The notes under the pieces are model-generated. The model worked only from the letters and a program-made list of their open reading frames with translations. It did not search any database and had not been told where the DNA came from. This document shows positions 1 through 14,047 of a stretch of DNA of 64,000 nucleotides, in pieces. The number at the start of each line of letters is the position of its first letter. The first letter of the stretch is position 1. This DNA is from Nipponacmea schrenckii (Eukaryota; Mollusca; Gastropoda; Lottiidae), in contig JAUJPP010000003.1 of the NCBI GenBank assembly GCA_030562195.1, positions 45,886,602 to 45,950,601 on the forward strand, given 5' to 3'. The translations under genes were made by a program, and so were the position numbers.

Positions 1-3000
1 TCAAATATCTTTCATGAAATTGACTTTGCAAATGACCTTAAAATCAGATTTAACTTGTAGAAATTCTATAAATTCTAAAAGATACCAGAGGCTTCATACA
101 GAGAGTCAAAGATCTCATTTGTCTAGGTATTAATCAGACTGATGATAGTTGAGGAAAAGGTTGTTGATCTGTAACAGGTACAGATAGTTCACTGACACAC
201 ATTCAATCAGATTTTTAAATATTAAACAGACATTTCTGGCATTTATACAAATTTTTCACAAAATTTTCAAATATTTTCTGCAGAAGTGGTGAAGTTCAAA
301 CATAAATCAGAAAGTATTATTAATGTCCAACATTGACAGGCATTGCATAAGAAACAGCACAAGACTAGATTCTGAGATTAAATTGGTAAATTTTGGTTTT
401 GTTTGTCTCTTTTCTTCTGTATATTAGTAAAGCACATGCATTGAAGCACTCTCAAGATTATATTATAATTCTGTAGCAAATTACACAATCTGAAAGTTGA
501 CTTGTGTCAGGAGATTTACCATGCAAGGAATGAATTTACTCACAATAAATGTAATCAATAAATAATCTGTATCAATAAAATTAAATCTTCAATAAAATTT
601 AATCATTAGTAAATGATGTAGAGCTAGAGAATTGCTGAGTCAGTCAAAATTTTATAATGTATATAAATGGCAGACTGTTGGGAATTGCAATATTTCTATG
701 ACCCTCTCAAAAATCAATACTTTTGCCTTTATATATTCTCTATTTAACATGAAATTTATTGTTTAAAATATACTGTAAGCTAAATGTACAGACATCTTTA
801 TGATTTGATTTTTAACAGAGAATCTGTTATTCTGTTATAATTCAATTTGTCTAATTTGTCTTTGGAACCAGCTCTCTATGCGAGTTTTTCATTGAACTCT
901 TTATTGTATTCTATTGCAATGTCTCAATCCATATCCTTCTTACATTGAAATTAGAAATGAAAGCATGATATACATGCAATTAGATGCAATGGACTGTCAG
1001 ACAACAGTGACAGTGCCAGACATTTAATGTTTGATACAAATAGGGATGGACAGACTTACTAGGGGCGGGAAACTTATGAGATCTCCTTGGAAGCACATAG
1101 TCACAAGGCTCCAATGGAACGTCTGGGAGAAATGATTTTGTGCATTGCAGAAAAATAATTTGGTTAAATGTCTAAAAAATGGCAATCAGTTGAGGTAAAA
1201 CCATTTTTCTAAGGAAAGTAAATGATTCCCTAACAACCAGACTTTATGAAAAAAATACAGAATTATGGCAATTGTAGTGTAGCACTGTTTGATTGGTAAT
1301 CAATTCACATTCTTTTAGAAAGACATCATTGAAGTTGGTTTCAGATTTTAATGGAAATACTCTAAGAAAACAAATGTACAAAGATGAAATTGTTATGATA
1401 AAATGAAGATAAGTTGACAAGTATGATAAGAATATAACAGAAAAACTTCTTTCTAAACTTTCCAAAATGCTCATCTTTTAATCTGAAGCTCAAAAAAATT
1501 TGTTGAACAAATTTCACTTTTGAAATCTGATTAGGGAAAATGTTTAATCAATAATCATAATAGATTAACCAGTTTAATATTAATGTGATAAGATCCATCT
1601 CTATCATTTAAATAATTAGCACTAATTAACCTTGAGATCAGAGGTTAATCTGTACCTAAATCTCACAAACAAATAAATCTTTATTATAAAGATCATCAAC
1701 TTAGCTAATTTCAATATTATCTTGTCAGGTTTTCTGAAGGTTTTAAAGAATGGATAAGGACTGATTTGTTAAATCTGAGTAAAAATACAAATCTGAATGT
1801 TTTGTGAGATGTTATGAGTGACTCCATACGCTGTTTAAGGCAAGTGCTGAAAGAAACACAAAACAATATTCAATATCTGCATTTTTATCAGATTGCAAAT
1901 GCTTAATTTTACCAGAAAATACCAGAGATAAACTTAATTCATGAGGACATTGACTGAAACTTCAGCACTAAACTGTTCTCTGTGAAAAAAATTGTGGGAA
2001 TCTTCTTTGTACACCAAAAAAAAAATGTTTATTTGTGCAGTTTTACGAATATAGATAGTTGAAACAAGCCTTCCCTGCAGAAAGTAAAGATAGTATTTTC
2101 TGGCATATATTGAAATAAAAAAAGAAATCTTAAAATTTTTTATTAAAGATATGTCCCCTGAGACAAGGTAATTTTCTTACATAACTAACAAAGTTCACAG
2201 ATTGCCTGTCCCATATGGATAGTAAAAATAATATGAACTGTAATAGACATAAAAAATGTATGAATATGGATTATTATATAATGGTATATGAGCACAATAT
2301 TATAGTCACTAATAAGATGACAAGACCATATTGATTATAATAACTTAATGTAGTTCATACATTTACTTTATATGAAAATAACAATTTATATTCTGATATA
2401 ATGAATGAATATACATTAGGCTCTTATTCTGAAGTCCTAAGTTTTACTTACTAGTTCTTTGTTAATAACAATTTGACAATTATAAAATTGAAAGAAGTTG
2501 TGAATTTTGATTTCATGTCTAGAAAGTCAATTCCTGTTTCAATCATCCACCACTTACAGAAATTTCAGAGTTTAGGCATGGAAGTCGACAAGCTCATTAC
2601 CAACAAGACGTTAGTCTTCAATATCTAGTTTTACCAGAACAAGTACGACAAATTTGTAAGAAATGACCTTTTCACTCTTCTAGATGCCCTTAAACTTTCT
2701 GCATGAAATATACAAACTAAAATTTCTAACTAAAACATGTAAATTCATGACTTTGATCAATTTCAGTCTTATCTATACTTTTATTGAAATATTTCAATAG
2801 AACTGAATGGGTCTGTATTGAGGAGATAGAAGAGCAATGTCTATAATACAGGTCAGGAAATACTAAACAAACATCTAGAAGTGAATGAATATATTTAATG
2901 ATAGTAGTGTGGTATATCTAGCACAGGTTTTCAAACTCTCAAATACTGACTCTTGTAGAAAATTCAATAATAATTTCATTTATTATAAAACAATTCATCA

Positions 3001-4024
3001 AATTTCTAATCTAGATTCCAGATTGCATTTAGACAAGGTTTATCTGTTTAAAGTCAATAATGTAATTTTAACTTATTTTCAAATGATTTAATACCTACAC
3101 CTAAAGATGATATATCAACATGTATAATGAACAAAATGATAGTATATAGGCCACAATACCCTAGTTTATAAACTAAAAGGGATATATGAGGTGGTAATGC
3201 CCTATAGTGATAGTGGTTATAAGTCTTGAGTCTTGTTGAATACTATTATTCATCTATTGACTTTTCATTCAGTATATATTTATCATACAGGTTTTACCTT
3301 AAATACAATCTAAATATAGCTGGACTTGAATGGCAGATAATATGTAAGTTTCTTGCATACCAATATGCATGTATATGAACTCCTGAGCTCGTACTTCACA
3401 AATTTTTATGGTCGTTTAATCATTTAGGATTGTTGTTCTCCCTGAATTAGATATCATGAGTTTGATTCCATCTCAAAACTCAATATAAGCTGTCAAGCAT
3501 GTCAACTGTCATTAAAATCTTGCAACTATCTTCTTCATTATCAGTAATGTACTTTTTAACCATGCAAAAAATTTGACAGACCCTAAAATATAACCTTCTT
3601 GATGACAACCTTGGTTATAATATATGCCTTGAGTTTTGTGTTAAAATCTCTACATTCTAAAGCCAGTAAACTAAGATTATACTCAGTGATTTAAAGTTGT
3701 ATATATAACTATGTAGTATAGCATACAACAATCACAAACATTGATCAATAACTAGTACTCTTGTAGCTTGCAGCAGGAATTATTCCACTGTACACATTGT
3801 CATATATTCTCATATATTCCCTTACAATACAGTTCCTTCAATATCAGGGAATTAAAATAATTTCTGTTTTCAGACATGATCCAAAGACTATTTATTGGAA
3901 GATATAGTATTGACTCTCCCTGAAATTTCAACATCCATCAGGTTCCATTTCTAATAAGACTTTAAGATAAAATCTAAAGAACATCTGAAAAAAAATTATC
4001 AATATTTAAAAGATCACAACTTAC
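1..4024. other. Gene-poor AT-rich stretch, probably neuregulin intron or flank
   Basis: I see no coding exon, RNA gene or clear transposon here. The neuregulin-like exon at 4025-4463 is read leftward and ends in a splice donor, so this stretch should be its first intron on the minus strand. Later exons (Ig-like or EGF domain) were not recognised and may lie before base 1. Confidence 0.5.
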
Positions 4025-4463
4025 CACAATTTCTACAAATGATTTTCCGCACAGAGCGGCTGGATTTTTTACTTTGTTTTACTGGTAATGCTGTCACTTC
4101 ATAATAATTATCACTTAAAGTACTCCGCACAAAAAATATATATTTTTTTACATTTATATCTATTTCACTAATACACTGTGGTTTATCCTGAGGACCAAAT
4201 TCCCCCAATGTTACCCTCCTGATTTTTTTAGATCCCTCCATGAGGTATTTTTTACCTTTGTGTATTTTAAGAACTTTAACTGTTGCATTATACCGGTTGT
4301 TATTGATGTCAAGTTTACCTGTCACTTTACCTTCAAATATCACAGGTGCTAATATAGCATTCGATTGAATATCTGTAAATTCACTTCCACAAATATCACT
4401 TCTAACATGATCTATTAAAATTAATAGGCCCAATAATAGGGACCTGATATCACACCACAACAT
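4025..4463 (-). CDS. Neuregulin-like secreted growth factor, first coding exon (GGF2/NRG2-type N-terminal domain)
   Basis: The exon encodes 146 residues plus one base and stops at a GTAAGT donor just below 4025, so the gene continues leftward. Residues 1-22 look like a signal peptide with a hydrophobic core at about 9-17. The mature part starts near Cys25. It has VIFEGKV at 41-47, an N-glycosylation site at Asn59, RVTLGEFG at 83-90, Cys97, YIFFV at 108-112, and a basic stretch leading to ICRNC at 142-146. This order (EGKV, then VxLGxxG, then C-x-YIFF, then KxxxRxxCxxC just before a splice junction) is what I remember of the N-terminal domain of the glial growth factor 2 isoform of neuregulin-1 and of NRG2. 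That domain precedes the Ig and EGF domains in these ErbB ligands. The ATG follows TTTACC. The agrin N-terminal domain has a loosely similar fold and is the main alternative. Which family member this is cannot be told from one exon. Confidence 0.72.
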
Positions 4464-7400
4464 GGTAAATCCCTGTTAGATTTCCACTGGCAGCATTTAA
4501 ACGTGTAGTTTATTGGAGACTTCATCACATGTCTAGTATACAGCGTGTATAGTCAATCTTACTAGTCCACTTACTAGAGTGCGTGCGCATGTCATCTACA
4601 CTCATTGGTCTAAATAGAAAAATATAAATTTAATAGCTAATATTTCCTAATCTGTCCATCTTATTCATTTTTTCTTCATATTTAACTGATATTATTCATT
4701 AAGTTACGTTAAACAACACTATTATTTTTTTCGTATTGTGTTTGCTTTTCCCTTTCCTTTAATTGTTCACAGACAATCTACCTTTGAGCACACCTCACAG
4801 CCCCTAGGCAATTAACGGTAAATACGAGCCGATTTAATGTACTGTTAACAATGTGATTTTCCGCTACACTGATCTAAAAGTGTGGGATATATATTATAAA
4901 CTATAGAAACGAACTTGACACACAAGAAATTGATTGGGGAGACTAATTAGCTAGAAATTATTATTTTCTGGACTTAATTTGCATCTGAATCATAAATTCG
5001 GACACCACCTTCCCTCACTATAAGATCCTATTTATTTCCGCAGATTTCAAATCTGTCATACTCATTGCCGTTCCTACTTTTTACTTTCGAACTGACAACA
5101 GTAGACATTCTAATAATAGACAAATTATATGCGGTACTTCACCCAAATGTACCGCAATGGAATTACATAATTTGGGAAATCAACAGGAATGAGATATAGA
5201 TATATAACTATCGGATTGACTAGTTTATAATCTACATATCACTATTTAAAATCAAGTCTCCTTGATGCCCTATATTTCAGTAAGAAAGTACCATATTCTC
5301 TCCTTATGGTCATATCAAAACAATTTGTTATTACCGAGGGTGTCCTGGTACTAGTAACAACTACAAATCGGAAAAGTATTTTTATACTTTTTTTTTTTTA
5401 AACCATTGTAGTCCGATTTCCAGCTATAGGAATATTAAACAGGAAATTGAACGTCCACAATCTACTCAAATTTATATCAAATTTTCCGAAAGTTTATGTG
5501 AATGGAAAAGTACGCTACCATACCGGAAGAGATGACTGATTGAAACTACATGATTCAAAATATATCAATAATACATAACGTATAAGTAATAATTCATGTT
5601 AAAACCACAATATTTGACCAACCTTAAAATTTTCAACAATTTCATTCATAATAATATAAATAAACATTATTTGATGTCACATGTGTGTGGTCGTTAAAGA
5701 ATGTATTTTGTAACCATCCACGAATTTAAAGGTTTGCAGGAAGCCAATGGCAGGAAAGTAATCATTGAAAAAGAAGTGCAAGTTTTTCATGCCTCGAAGA
5801 ATTAAATAATTTGGAACCCAAATTGAATCTGTATCATATTAAGGAATGAAATTGTGTAATATATTGTGAAGCACTGTTTCTGTACTCAACTACGTGATAC
5901 CTTAAGTCAAGACAATGAAACTTCAGAACGTCAACAAATATTAATCAAATTATGACCACAATTACATGTAGCCTACCATCTTAATGAACAATGTGATCGA
6001 TATGATAAGTGTTTCGTTTACTTCTTCAATTCTTTCGTAAGATCCAAAAACATAATTTCGACAAGCACTGAGAACCATAGACAACTCTTCACACATCAGA
6101 CCTTACAGGGAGTTAAGAATGGTTTAGAAGGCGTGAGACAAGAAATAATTCATGGTATATGATGTATAGAATGATGACGAGAAGCCATGCTATCACAGGG
6201 AAATTCTAATATCCAGATTGATGCAAATAAAACCACAATGAATACTTCAATAAAATCGTGACAATTTCGTTGAGATCTTTAGTTTTCAGGTATTTCAACT
6301 GAAGAAATACATTATTTCTAGCGACATCTAAATCGAAATGTTTTGTTGGAGATCCCAAGAAATTTAACACTTTTATGTTACGAGATCAATTATTTTGTAA
6401 GGTGCACATGAATTTATCGATTAACATTGTTATTAAGTGTAGGTTTTACAAAATGTATCATTTGCTGCTATTTCGAAGAAAAAGATTCCATTTCATAGTT
6501 AGATGTCTTAATTGCTCGAAATCAATAGGATTTAAAATATTAATTGACTTTTTGTGTGGGTGTCTTCAGTTACGCCAGACAGCATCAATATAGTGTGAAA
6601 ATATACACAGTAATATTATGTGGTAGGTTACTTTCAGACTGAATTGCCCCAAATTTGCCCTCAAGTTTTGGACAATTATAATATAAGTCAGGATATGTTT
6701 TAAGACATAAAACATGCTTCAAAAAACCCAGCAGGGTATTGCAGCAGATCAAAGATTCCAACAGGGATTATATTTAATAGAAAGAAAAATAATGAAAAAA
6801 GGTGAAATTCCATGAAAGGTTATTAATTGTATATTATCTAACAGCTACATCTGGAGACAAATTGTTCATTCGTATGATTAAAAAGAAAAGAACTATGTGT
6901 GAGGGTGTGTGGGTGTTTATCGCAATAATATCTGCTTAAATCTTCAGAATTCCATAACTATTGTCAAGCTTAAGCCACATATTAACGTGGGCGTTGAAAA
7001 TGCAGTCTTCATTACTAATTATTGTAAGATAGTGACGTAATATTTATATAGCTGTTTTGACAAACTTATTTCTAATTTCAAATTATTGTGGGGGCGTCCT
7101 TTCCGATAATTTTTTTTATGTTTTCAGAGCCCCCAAGGTGTTAGAAATATATATATAATATAACCTTTCAGGATTTCCCAAAATCGTGGGTAACATCTTT
7201 GCGTAGGTGTGCGATTTTTCAATCCTAAAGTATTTACTTTTATGTAATGTAAAGTCATGGGAACTCATCTGTTAAATATTTTACATTTTTGGAGAAACAT
7301 TACCTTCATGCACAGAAAATGATGTAGTCTGAATCTGTGAATGCACACGGTGTATATTTTGTAGGTCAATTGATCATTGATATACTTTCGTGTAAGGAAA

Positions 7401-9796
7401 GTGTATGATATCCCCCCAAATTTGGCACACGGTTTCATTTCTCTTAAAAACCGTTTGTTAATTTCGTTAATGGCGGAGCACATCCATGCGAATGTCCACC
7501 AAGTTAAAAAATGGTCAAACTACAAGAAAAGGTAAGAAGAGAAGTCAAGAAGGTCAGTAGTGGGTTCACCTTTATTGACAAACAGCGTTCAAGTTATTGA
7601 CACTAAGTTGCTAAAGTAGTCATTCGTGTTTATTTACTCTTTCTAAACACCTTTACAATCGCCCATTAACATACACTATTCAGAATAAACTTTAATTACA
7701 AATTTTATTTTCCACAACCTTTTTCAAGATGTTTAAGATCTTAAAATAGGACTTCAGATCTATATATGGCCTGAATTAGGTTGGTTGATTCATGTCGAAA
7801 TCGCATTTTTTGACTTCAAGAGGGTGTTGTCTACGGCTTCGTACATTTTGATGGTTATGAAACAGATACCATGCTCACTCATACGATAATCTGTCCACTA
7901 AGCATATATCACTCGCTCAGGAAACACTGTATGAAGCAATGGATTTTATAATAACTTATAACTTTAAGGAATATACCTCAGTCCTGCGAAGACTGGACAC
8001 GAATTTACCCATTTATTACACTGGTACAGGTATACCCGACAAGATCCAGATCGATGCTGGCAATTCTTCACTTTTTGCGCATCATTTCGTTTAAACAACC
8101 CCATCATCAATAACGAACTTGAAATTTGGTCCTAATATGATTCCATAATTTCACCACTTAAAGAGGATGTTAGTCACACCTGATGCCACCCAATCTAGGC
8201 GTATAATCTAGTGTAGAGAAGGTACATGTATTTTTCAAAAGAGAAATTTGGAATTTGGAAGGTCGGAATCAGTACTTTATGTGTTGACTCAGCTTAATCA
8301 ATGTGTTTATCCAACCCCAATTTTTATTTGAGAGGACAGAGTAGCTGGTCTAATTGACTGCTATTTGCAACTCCTCCGGAAAGGGTGTTAAGCTGCTAAG
8401 ATAGCCAATATCATCACTACCTGCAATATTGGATGGCATTGTGTTGTTCTCTGATACACCTTTCTTCAACTACTTCAAAACATTTTGTAAGAAAAATTAA
8501 AATCAAATGAATTAAATTTTCAAAAACTTGTAAGGAACTTGAATAACAGTTTCTTTCAGATTTAGATGAATGTTTTGGCTCGTATAATGACACTGTATTT
8601 TGGAGATAACATGGAGCTGTATTGTTTACATTCTTCAAAGCCGGCTTTAGAATTTTAAATTGATCCTCTCACGAACACAAAGCCTATGTAGATTGTTTAA
8701 AACTGGAGTAATGTGTGATCTTGATTTGTTTTTTGTTACATGTCGCATGTCCAAGAAGATCACTGAACAGATTGTAACAAAATTATTATGAAATACATAT
8801 CCAGTTAAACAACATTAGCCACAAGGTCGACCAGATTTATATAAGCGACAAAACCAACAAAGACATGTTTCTAAAAGCACCGTATACTATTTGCGATTTA
8901 TAAAGGTAGGCCTACAAACATATTCCAGTATGCTATGAAAAAGATTGTTTAATAATGGTGTGAAACGAGTTCGAGAATGGTATGAAGATGTGATCACATT
9001 TCTAAACTAGGGGCTAATTTGGGTTTGTTTTGTCGGAATTCACAAAATGGTAAAATAGAGACAAATTATACCACATGTCTTATATCATTTATATAATGAT
9101 CTTCAAATGGTTATAAGGAAATAATCCTCTTAGAATTGACATTCGTGAATAATAAAAGGAAATATCAAGATTGATGGTTAGTTCATTTAATGAAAGTGGT
9201 CACTTACTGATCAAGTATAATGGAAACAGATAATAAACAGTATAACTTGAATTAAGTGGATACGGTTTGTTTGGTTATTGCAAAATGCAAAGTAATGAAA
9301 ATGGCTTTGTTACTGGAAAATAGGCTCAATTTACCTAGATGTGCAACAGATCGTCTTTTGTCTGAACTAATTTCAAGGGACATAACCTGAACGATAATAG
9401 AAACAAAGTCATATAATAAAAGAGAAATGACAAGGCCTAAGCACGCAATAAGTTCGAATTGATTCAATAGAAAGCAAATAAAGCACTTATTATATCTTAA
9501 TGCTCTTGAATTATTCGAACATTACAATGAGTAGAATCCCTTCATATTTTATATATATACAGCATTGTTTGTGCAAACAGACAATTTGATGTTATACCGT
9601 CAGCGATTAAGTATATTTTCAAGGCACGCACAAAACTTTATTGGTGGCGATATTTCACATTAAAGATCATCTTGACCTGATGGAATATCAAGTCGATATT
9701 GTGATCATATACGACATGCCTTATCTACCGTTTGTCCCTTTACATAAACATCATAATTAATATACATTGCAGTTCATTCAGATATATAAGACATAC
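4464..9796. other. Gene-less stretch
   Basis: About 5.3 kb with scattered short open frames only. None shows a recognisable domain, supported splice sites or repeat termini. It would hold the promoter of the neuregulin-like gene near 4500-5000, but I cannot point to a specific element. Confidence 0.5.
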
Positions 9797-9818
9797 CTGC
9801 TTTCTTCTTTCCAGCCAT
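9797..9818 (-). CDS. Candidate 22-nt first coding exon (MAGKKKA-)
   Basis: On the minus strand an ATG in good context (A at -3, G at +4) starts the codons for MAGKKKA. One base later the sequence meets a strong donor, GTATGT, at 9796-9791. Very short lysine-rich first exons of this kind are common in animal genes. No following exon was identified to the left, so neither product nor gene is known. Chance is a real alternative, because the exon is only seven codons and a basic run is easy to find in AT-rich DNA. Confidence 0.3.
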
Positions 9819-11409
9819 CTTACGAAATGAGTCCTACAACACACCGATACTGATAAGACTCTAAAACCCCATTACTGTTGTTATTGACTGTAATAAGAGT
9901 GTATTAAAGTTGATATGTAGATATAATTGTCAATGTGCAGTAAACTATATCGCTATGACCCTATTCTTGCCGCAACGCGCGATATTGTTTTCTTTTTAAA
10001 TATATATCAAATTTCCACAAAAAGTCGATAACATACATATATAGCTAGATTTGTCCCTTTTAAATATCTTTCCAAATTATCATCTACGTAACCTAACACA
10101 GAATTCGATCGTTAATTGTACGAGGTAACGCAACCCAGTTGTGCTCTCGGTTGCATTGAGATCCAATATACATTTCTTACGTATGTGGAATACGACAACA
10201 CTGTTGTAACCATTGCCTTAAGCCAGTTACGCACAATCACATTTAATACGATTATGATTTACATGATATCCGAAAAGACGTCGTTGTAGATTGATATATA
10301 AACTGAAACCATCTGCTATAGGTAATAGATGCTCCAAGTTTTGTCTCAAATAAGTAAATACGAAACAACAGTTATGCTGAAACGTAACATTCTGATTGCA
10401 TTCCAGAACAATTCACGGTTTACACATTCTGAATATTTTCTTTGAACAGGACATGACTTAGCTACCAGTCTAACTTTCAAGCACACAACTACAGTGCTAT
10501 TTCCTATCTACTTGAATTAATGTTATGACTTACATTCACAGTTATCATGGAATAAACAATATATAGACAATAAATAATAAAAATCATTTCCGATGTGTCA
10601 AATCGTATGTCAAAAATATACAAGACCGCAACTCGAGGTAGAAAGACAAAAATCAAAAACGCTGTAAAATAATAAAGAAATTCTTGTGACAATATTATTC
10701 AATCTTGGCAGGGTTAACATGTAAGAAATATGTTAAAAATTGTGTGTAAAATGTGCAGGAAGTCTCGGACAAATATTATAATATGCAATGTTCCAAAAAG
10801 ATTACAAGATTACAATTGGACAAAACACGCAAAATATATACTTATATATTTATCAGAATAAATTTTTTCGGATGCATTTGATGAGCAACCAGGACCATTG
10901 TTCATTTGCCCAATAGCGCAATGGCCTAAACATGACTTAAATATATTGTAAAATAGGTGATGCAATAGCTATAATGTTCCGATCCTTGTTTTATGAGGTT
11001 ATATCCCGGATCTCCCACTTTTTAATTACCTCGATTATTAAATTGATCAAGAAAAAAGTAGACAAAGGCTTCACTGACCATCAAATTGTATAGTCTGTTT
11101 CTAGATGGTATCACTTTTCTATGTGCAGATAGACATGATCATTGTTAGCTCTTTAAAATAAAACTTCAGATGTTAAATGTTTAACTATGGTGGTGCTGGT
11201 GATTTGATCTTCATATCCGATGTTTGTGGCAATGTAATGTTTAAATCTGGTGGCGCTAGTGTTAATGTTCAGATCTACTAGTGGTGATATGATGTTCAGA
11301 TTAATTTTGTTATCGATCAAATGTAAACATATACTGATACTGATGCTGGTGTTGATGATGTTTGTTATATGAAGATCCGATTTGTATGTGCTGGTAGTGA
11401 TGATCAAAT
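9819..11409. other. Gene-less stretch
   Basis: No gene, RNA or repeat structure recognised. If the candidate exon at 9797-9818 is real, its promoter would lie in the first few hundred bases. Confidence 0.45.
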
Positions 11410-11464
11410 CTGATGTGTGTTTAAATATGATTTGACGAAACCTAGTGTGAGGCTTCGTAATCAC
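11153..11464. repeat. Degenerate relatives of the 30-bp minisatellite
   Basis: This block repeats fragments such as ATCTGGTGG and GTTGATGATG at irregular spacing. The sequence resembles decayed copies of the minisatellite that starts near 11860. The long open frame across it on the minus strand is a by-product of the repeat. Confidence 0.45.
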
Positions 11465-11780
11465 CTAAGCAGAAATCTTATTGAAAATCAGACAATAAGA
11501 AAAATATTTACTATGAGTTATTGCTCTTGTTCTTGAATTCTTGGTGGACACAACAAAGAGCTGGTTTGATTATGGATTTTGGTGAAACTGGTATGTGAGT
11601 GTTTGTAATCAAGGATGAACCTTATTCAAAATCAGACTAATCGAAAACTATTTACTATGAGTTTCACTGGAATTTGTGTATAAGAAAGAGATGATGGATG
11701 GGATGAAACTTGATTTGATCACACAAGGATGAGCCCTTTCGAAAATCAGAAACATTTTTATTTACCAAATCACATTTATC
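11410..11780 (+). repeat. Fragment of Helentron-type 160-bp array
   Basis: About two units match the array at 20780-23084: a GATGAAACC/GTGAAACTGG core, AAGGATGAACC, GAAAATCAGA, then TATGAGTT followed by TTGCTCTTGTTC. No terminus or hairpin is visible, so this is a fragment or an old copy. Confidence 0.6.
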
Positions 11781-11859
11781 AACCACCAGAAGGATTTGGA
11801 TGCCATTACAAATGTGTGCGTAAGGTGGCCATCGCTTTTTTTTTTTTATTAGTTTCAGA

Positions 11860-12960
11860 TCTGATGGTGTTGTTGATATAATGTTCAGATCTGATGGTGT
11901 TGTTGATATGATGTTTAGATCTGATGGTGTTGTTGATATGGTGTTAACATCTGATGGTGTTGTTGATATGATGTTTAGACCTGATGGGGTTGTTGATATT
12001 GTGTTTAGATCTGGTGGTGTTGTTGATTTGGTGTTAAAATCTGATGGTGTTGTTTAAATGATGTTTAGATCTGATGGTGTTGTTGATATGATGTTTAGAT
12101 CTGATGTTGTTGTTGATATGGTGTTTAGATCTGGTGGTGTTGTTGATATGGTGTTAAAATCTGATGGTGTAGTTGATATGATGTTTATACCTGATGGTGT
12201 AGTTGATATGATGATTATTCCTGATGGTGTTGTTGATTTGGTTGATATGATGCTTAGATCTGAGGGTGTTGTTGATATGATGTTGAGATCTGATGGCATT
12301 GTGTTGTTGATGTGGTGTTTAGATCTGGTGGTGTTGTTGATATGGTGTTAAGATCTGATGGTGTTGTTGATATGATGTTTAGATCTGATGTTGTTGTTGA
12401 TATGGTGTTTAGATCTGGTGGTGTTGTTGATATGGTGTTAAAATCTGATGGTCTAGTTGATATGATGTTTATACCTGATGGTGTAGTTGATATGATGATT
12501 ATTCCTGATGGTGTTGTTGATTTGGTGTTAAAATCTGATGGTGTTGTTGATATGATGTTTAGATCTGATGGTGTAGTTGATATGATGTTTAGACCTGATG
12601 GTGTTGTTGATATGATGCTTAGATCTGGCAGTGTTCTTGATTTGGTGTTAAAATCTGATAGTGTAGTTGATATGATGTTTAGATCTGATGGTGTTGTTGA
12701 TTTGATGTTTAGATCTGGTGGTGTTATTGATTTGGTGTTAAAATCTGATGGTGTTGTTGATATGATGCTTAGATCTGAGGGTGTTGTTGATATGATGTTG
12801 AGATCTGATGGCATTGTGTTGTTGATGTGTTTAGATCTGATGGGGTTGTTTAAATGATGTTTAGACCTGATGGGGTTGTTTATTTGATGTTTAGATCTGA
12901 TGGGGTTGTTTATATGATGTTTAGACCTGATGTGGTGGTGATATATTTGGATCTGATGGT
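11860..12960. repeat. 30-bp minisatellite array
   Basis: Roughly 36 units of 30 bp fit the pattern AGATCTGATGGTGTTGTTGA followed by TATGATGTTT. Because the unit is a multiple of three, both strands are open for long stretches and encode decapeptide repeats such as MFRSDGVVDM. Units differ by diagnostic changes (CTGATGTTG, ATACCTGATGG, TTATTCC, GAGGGTG). These recur in the same order about 285 bp apart (12101 and 12385), which shows duplication of multi-unit blocks. A second pair (GCTTAGATCTGAGGG) recurs about 515 bp apart. I regard it as non-coding. Confidence 0.9.
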
Positions 12961-14047
12961 GTTGATGTAAGGTTCATTTCTTATTTTGTTGTTGATATAG
13001 GTTGTTCAGATTAGAAAGGGTGATGATTTCTTCTGATCAGATGGTGTGGGTGATAATATGTTCAGATAGACGACATTATTGTTCAGATGAACTTTTATAT
13101 TTGCAAATAGGAAATTATTTTCTTTTTGTTTTAATAAGTACAATAAATACTTATATAAACATCCAAATATGTTATCACATCCGTTATCAAGTGATTTTTG
13201 TATCATTTTATTATTAACATTATTTGACGACGAAGAATTCTTCATAACACGTGCAATTAAAATAATACGAGCATATTGTGATTGAATGACATAAAATAAC
13301 CTGGAATAACAACAACATTCGATAGAATTAACTGTACAATGTCACGACATTCTACAATTATTTTAACTGGTTATGCTCCGCAGCTTGTTGCCAACATTGT
13401 CTTAAAATATTTCATTAAACCACCAAATTTTTTACTCTCGTAACTGATAAAACAGCTGTCAAGGTGGTAGACTTTATATACGAAAACACTTAGTAAAAGC
13501 GACTTTAATTCAAAGCTGACAACCATAATTATATCGAATGGTTGCGTCCATGTTTTACATTCGATGAAACATTATCAGTTACGAAAGTAACACAAAAATA
13601 TGACAAAAACGTGTCTTGTATCATTTTTTTAGTCATACATTGATGTGTGGTATCTCATGACGTTGACCTATAGTTGGGCGGGTGATGCAGGCGAAGCATT
13701 TTATGCTTAGTCTTTACGAAACACTATTGGTACATCTCTTTGCGAGACCACTACTATACAATAGCAACTCCTGATTTTGTTGTGGACGAGATGTTGATAA
13801 ACAGAATTATTTTGCGTGTAAGGATTTACATTTATAAGCTAACTTATGTGTACGTCATTTGGGAGTGATTTACCACAAATATATCTTTTTCCCATGAACC
13901 TTCACAATGTACCTAATAAATGTTTTAACTATAACTTTATAAGGACCTCCTCTACAACTGTCAATTTGGTTCCAATTCCTAAATTTAAACGTAATTTTTT
14001 TTCAAATAACCTTATATATTTTATGCTCTGCCACGGATTTCATTTAA
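12961..14047. other. Gene-less stretch after the minisatellite
   Basis: The first 100 bases or so are a decayed tail of the minisatellite. The rest shows no gene or repeat that I recognise. Confidence 0.45.

Noticed and set aside
12054..12857. Long open frames on both strands (repeats of MFRSDGVVDM and its opposite)
   Set aside because: They follow directly from a 30-bp minisatellite unit without stops; no start context, splice sites or domain.
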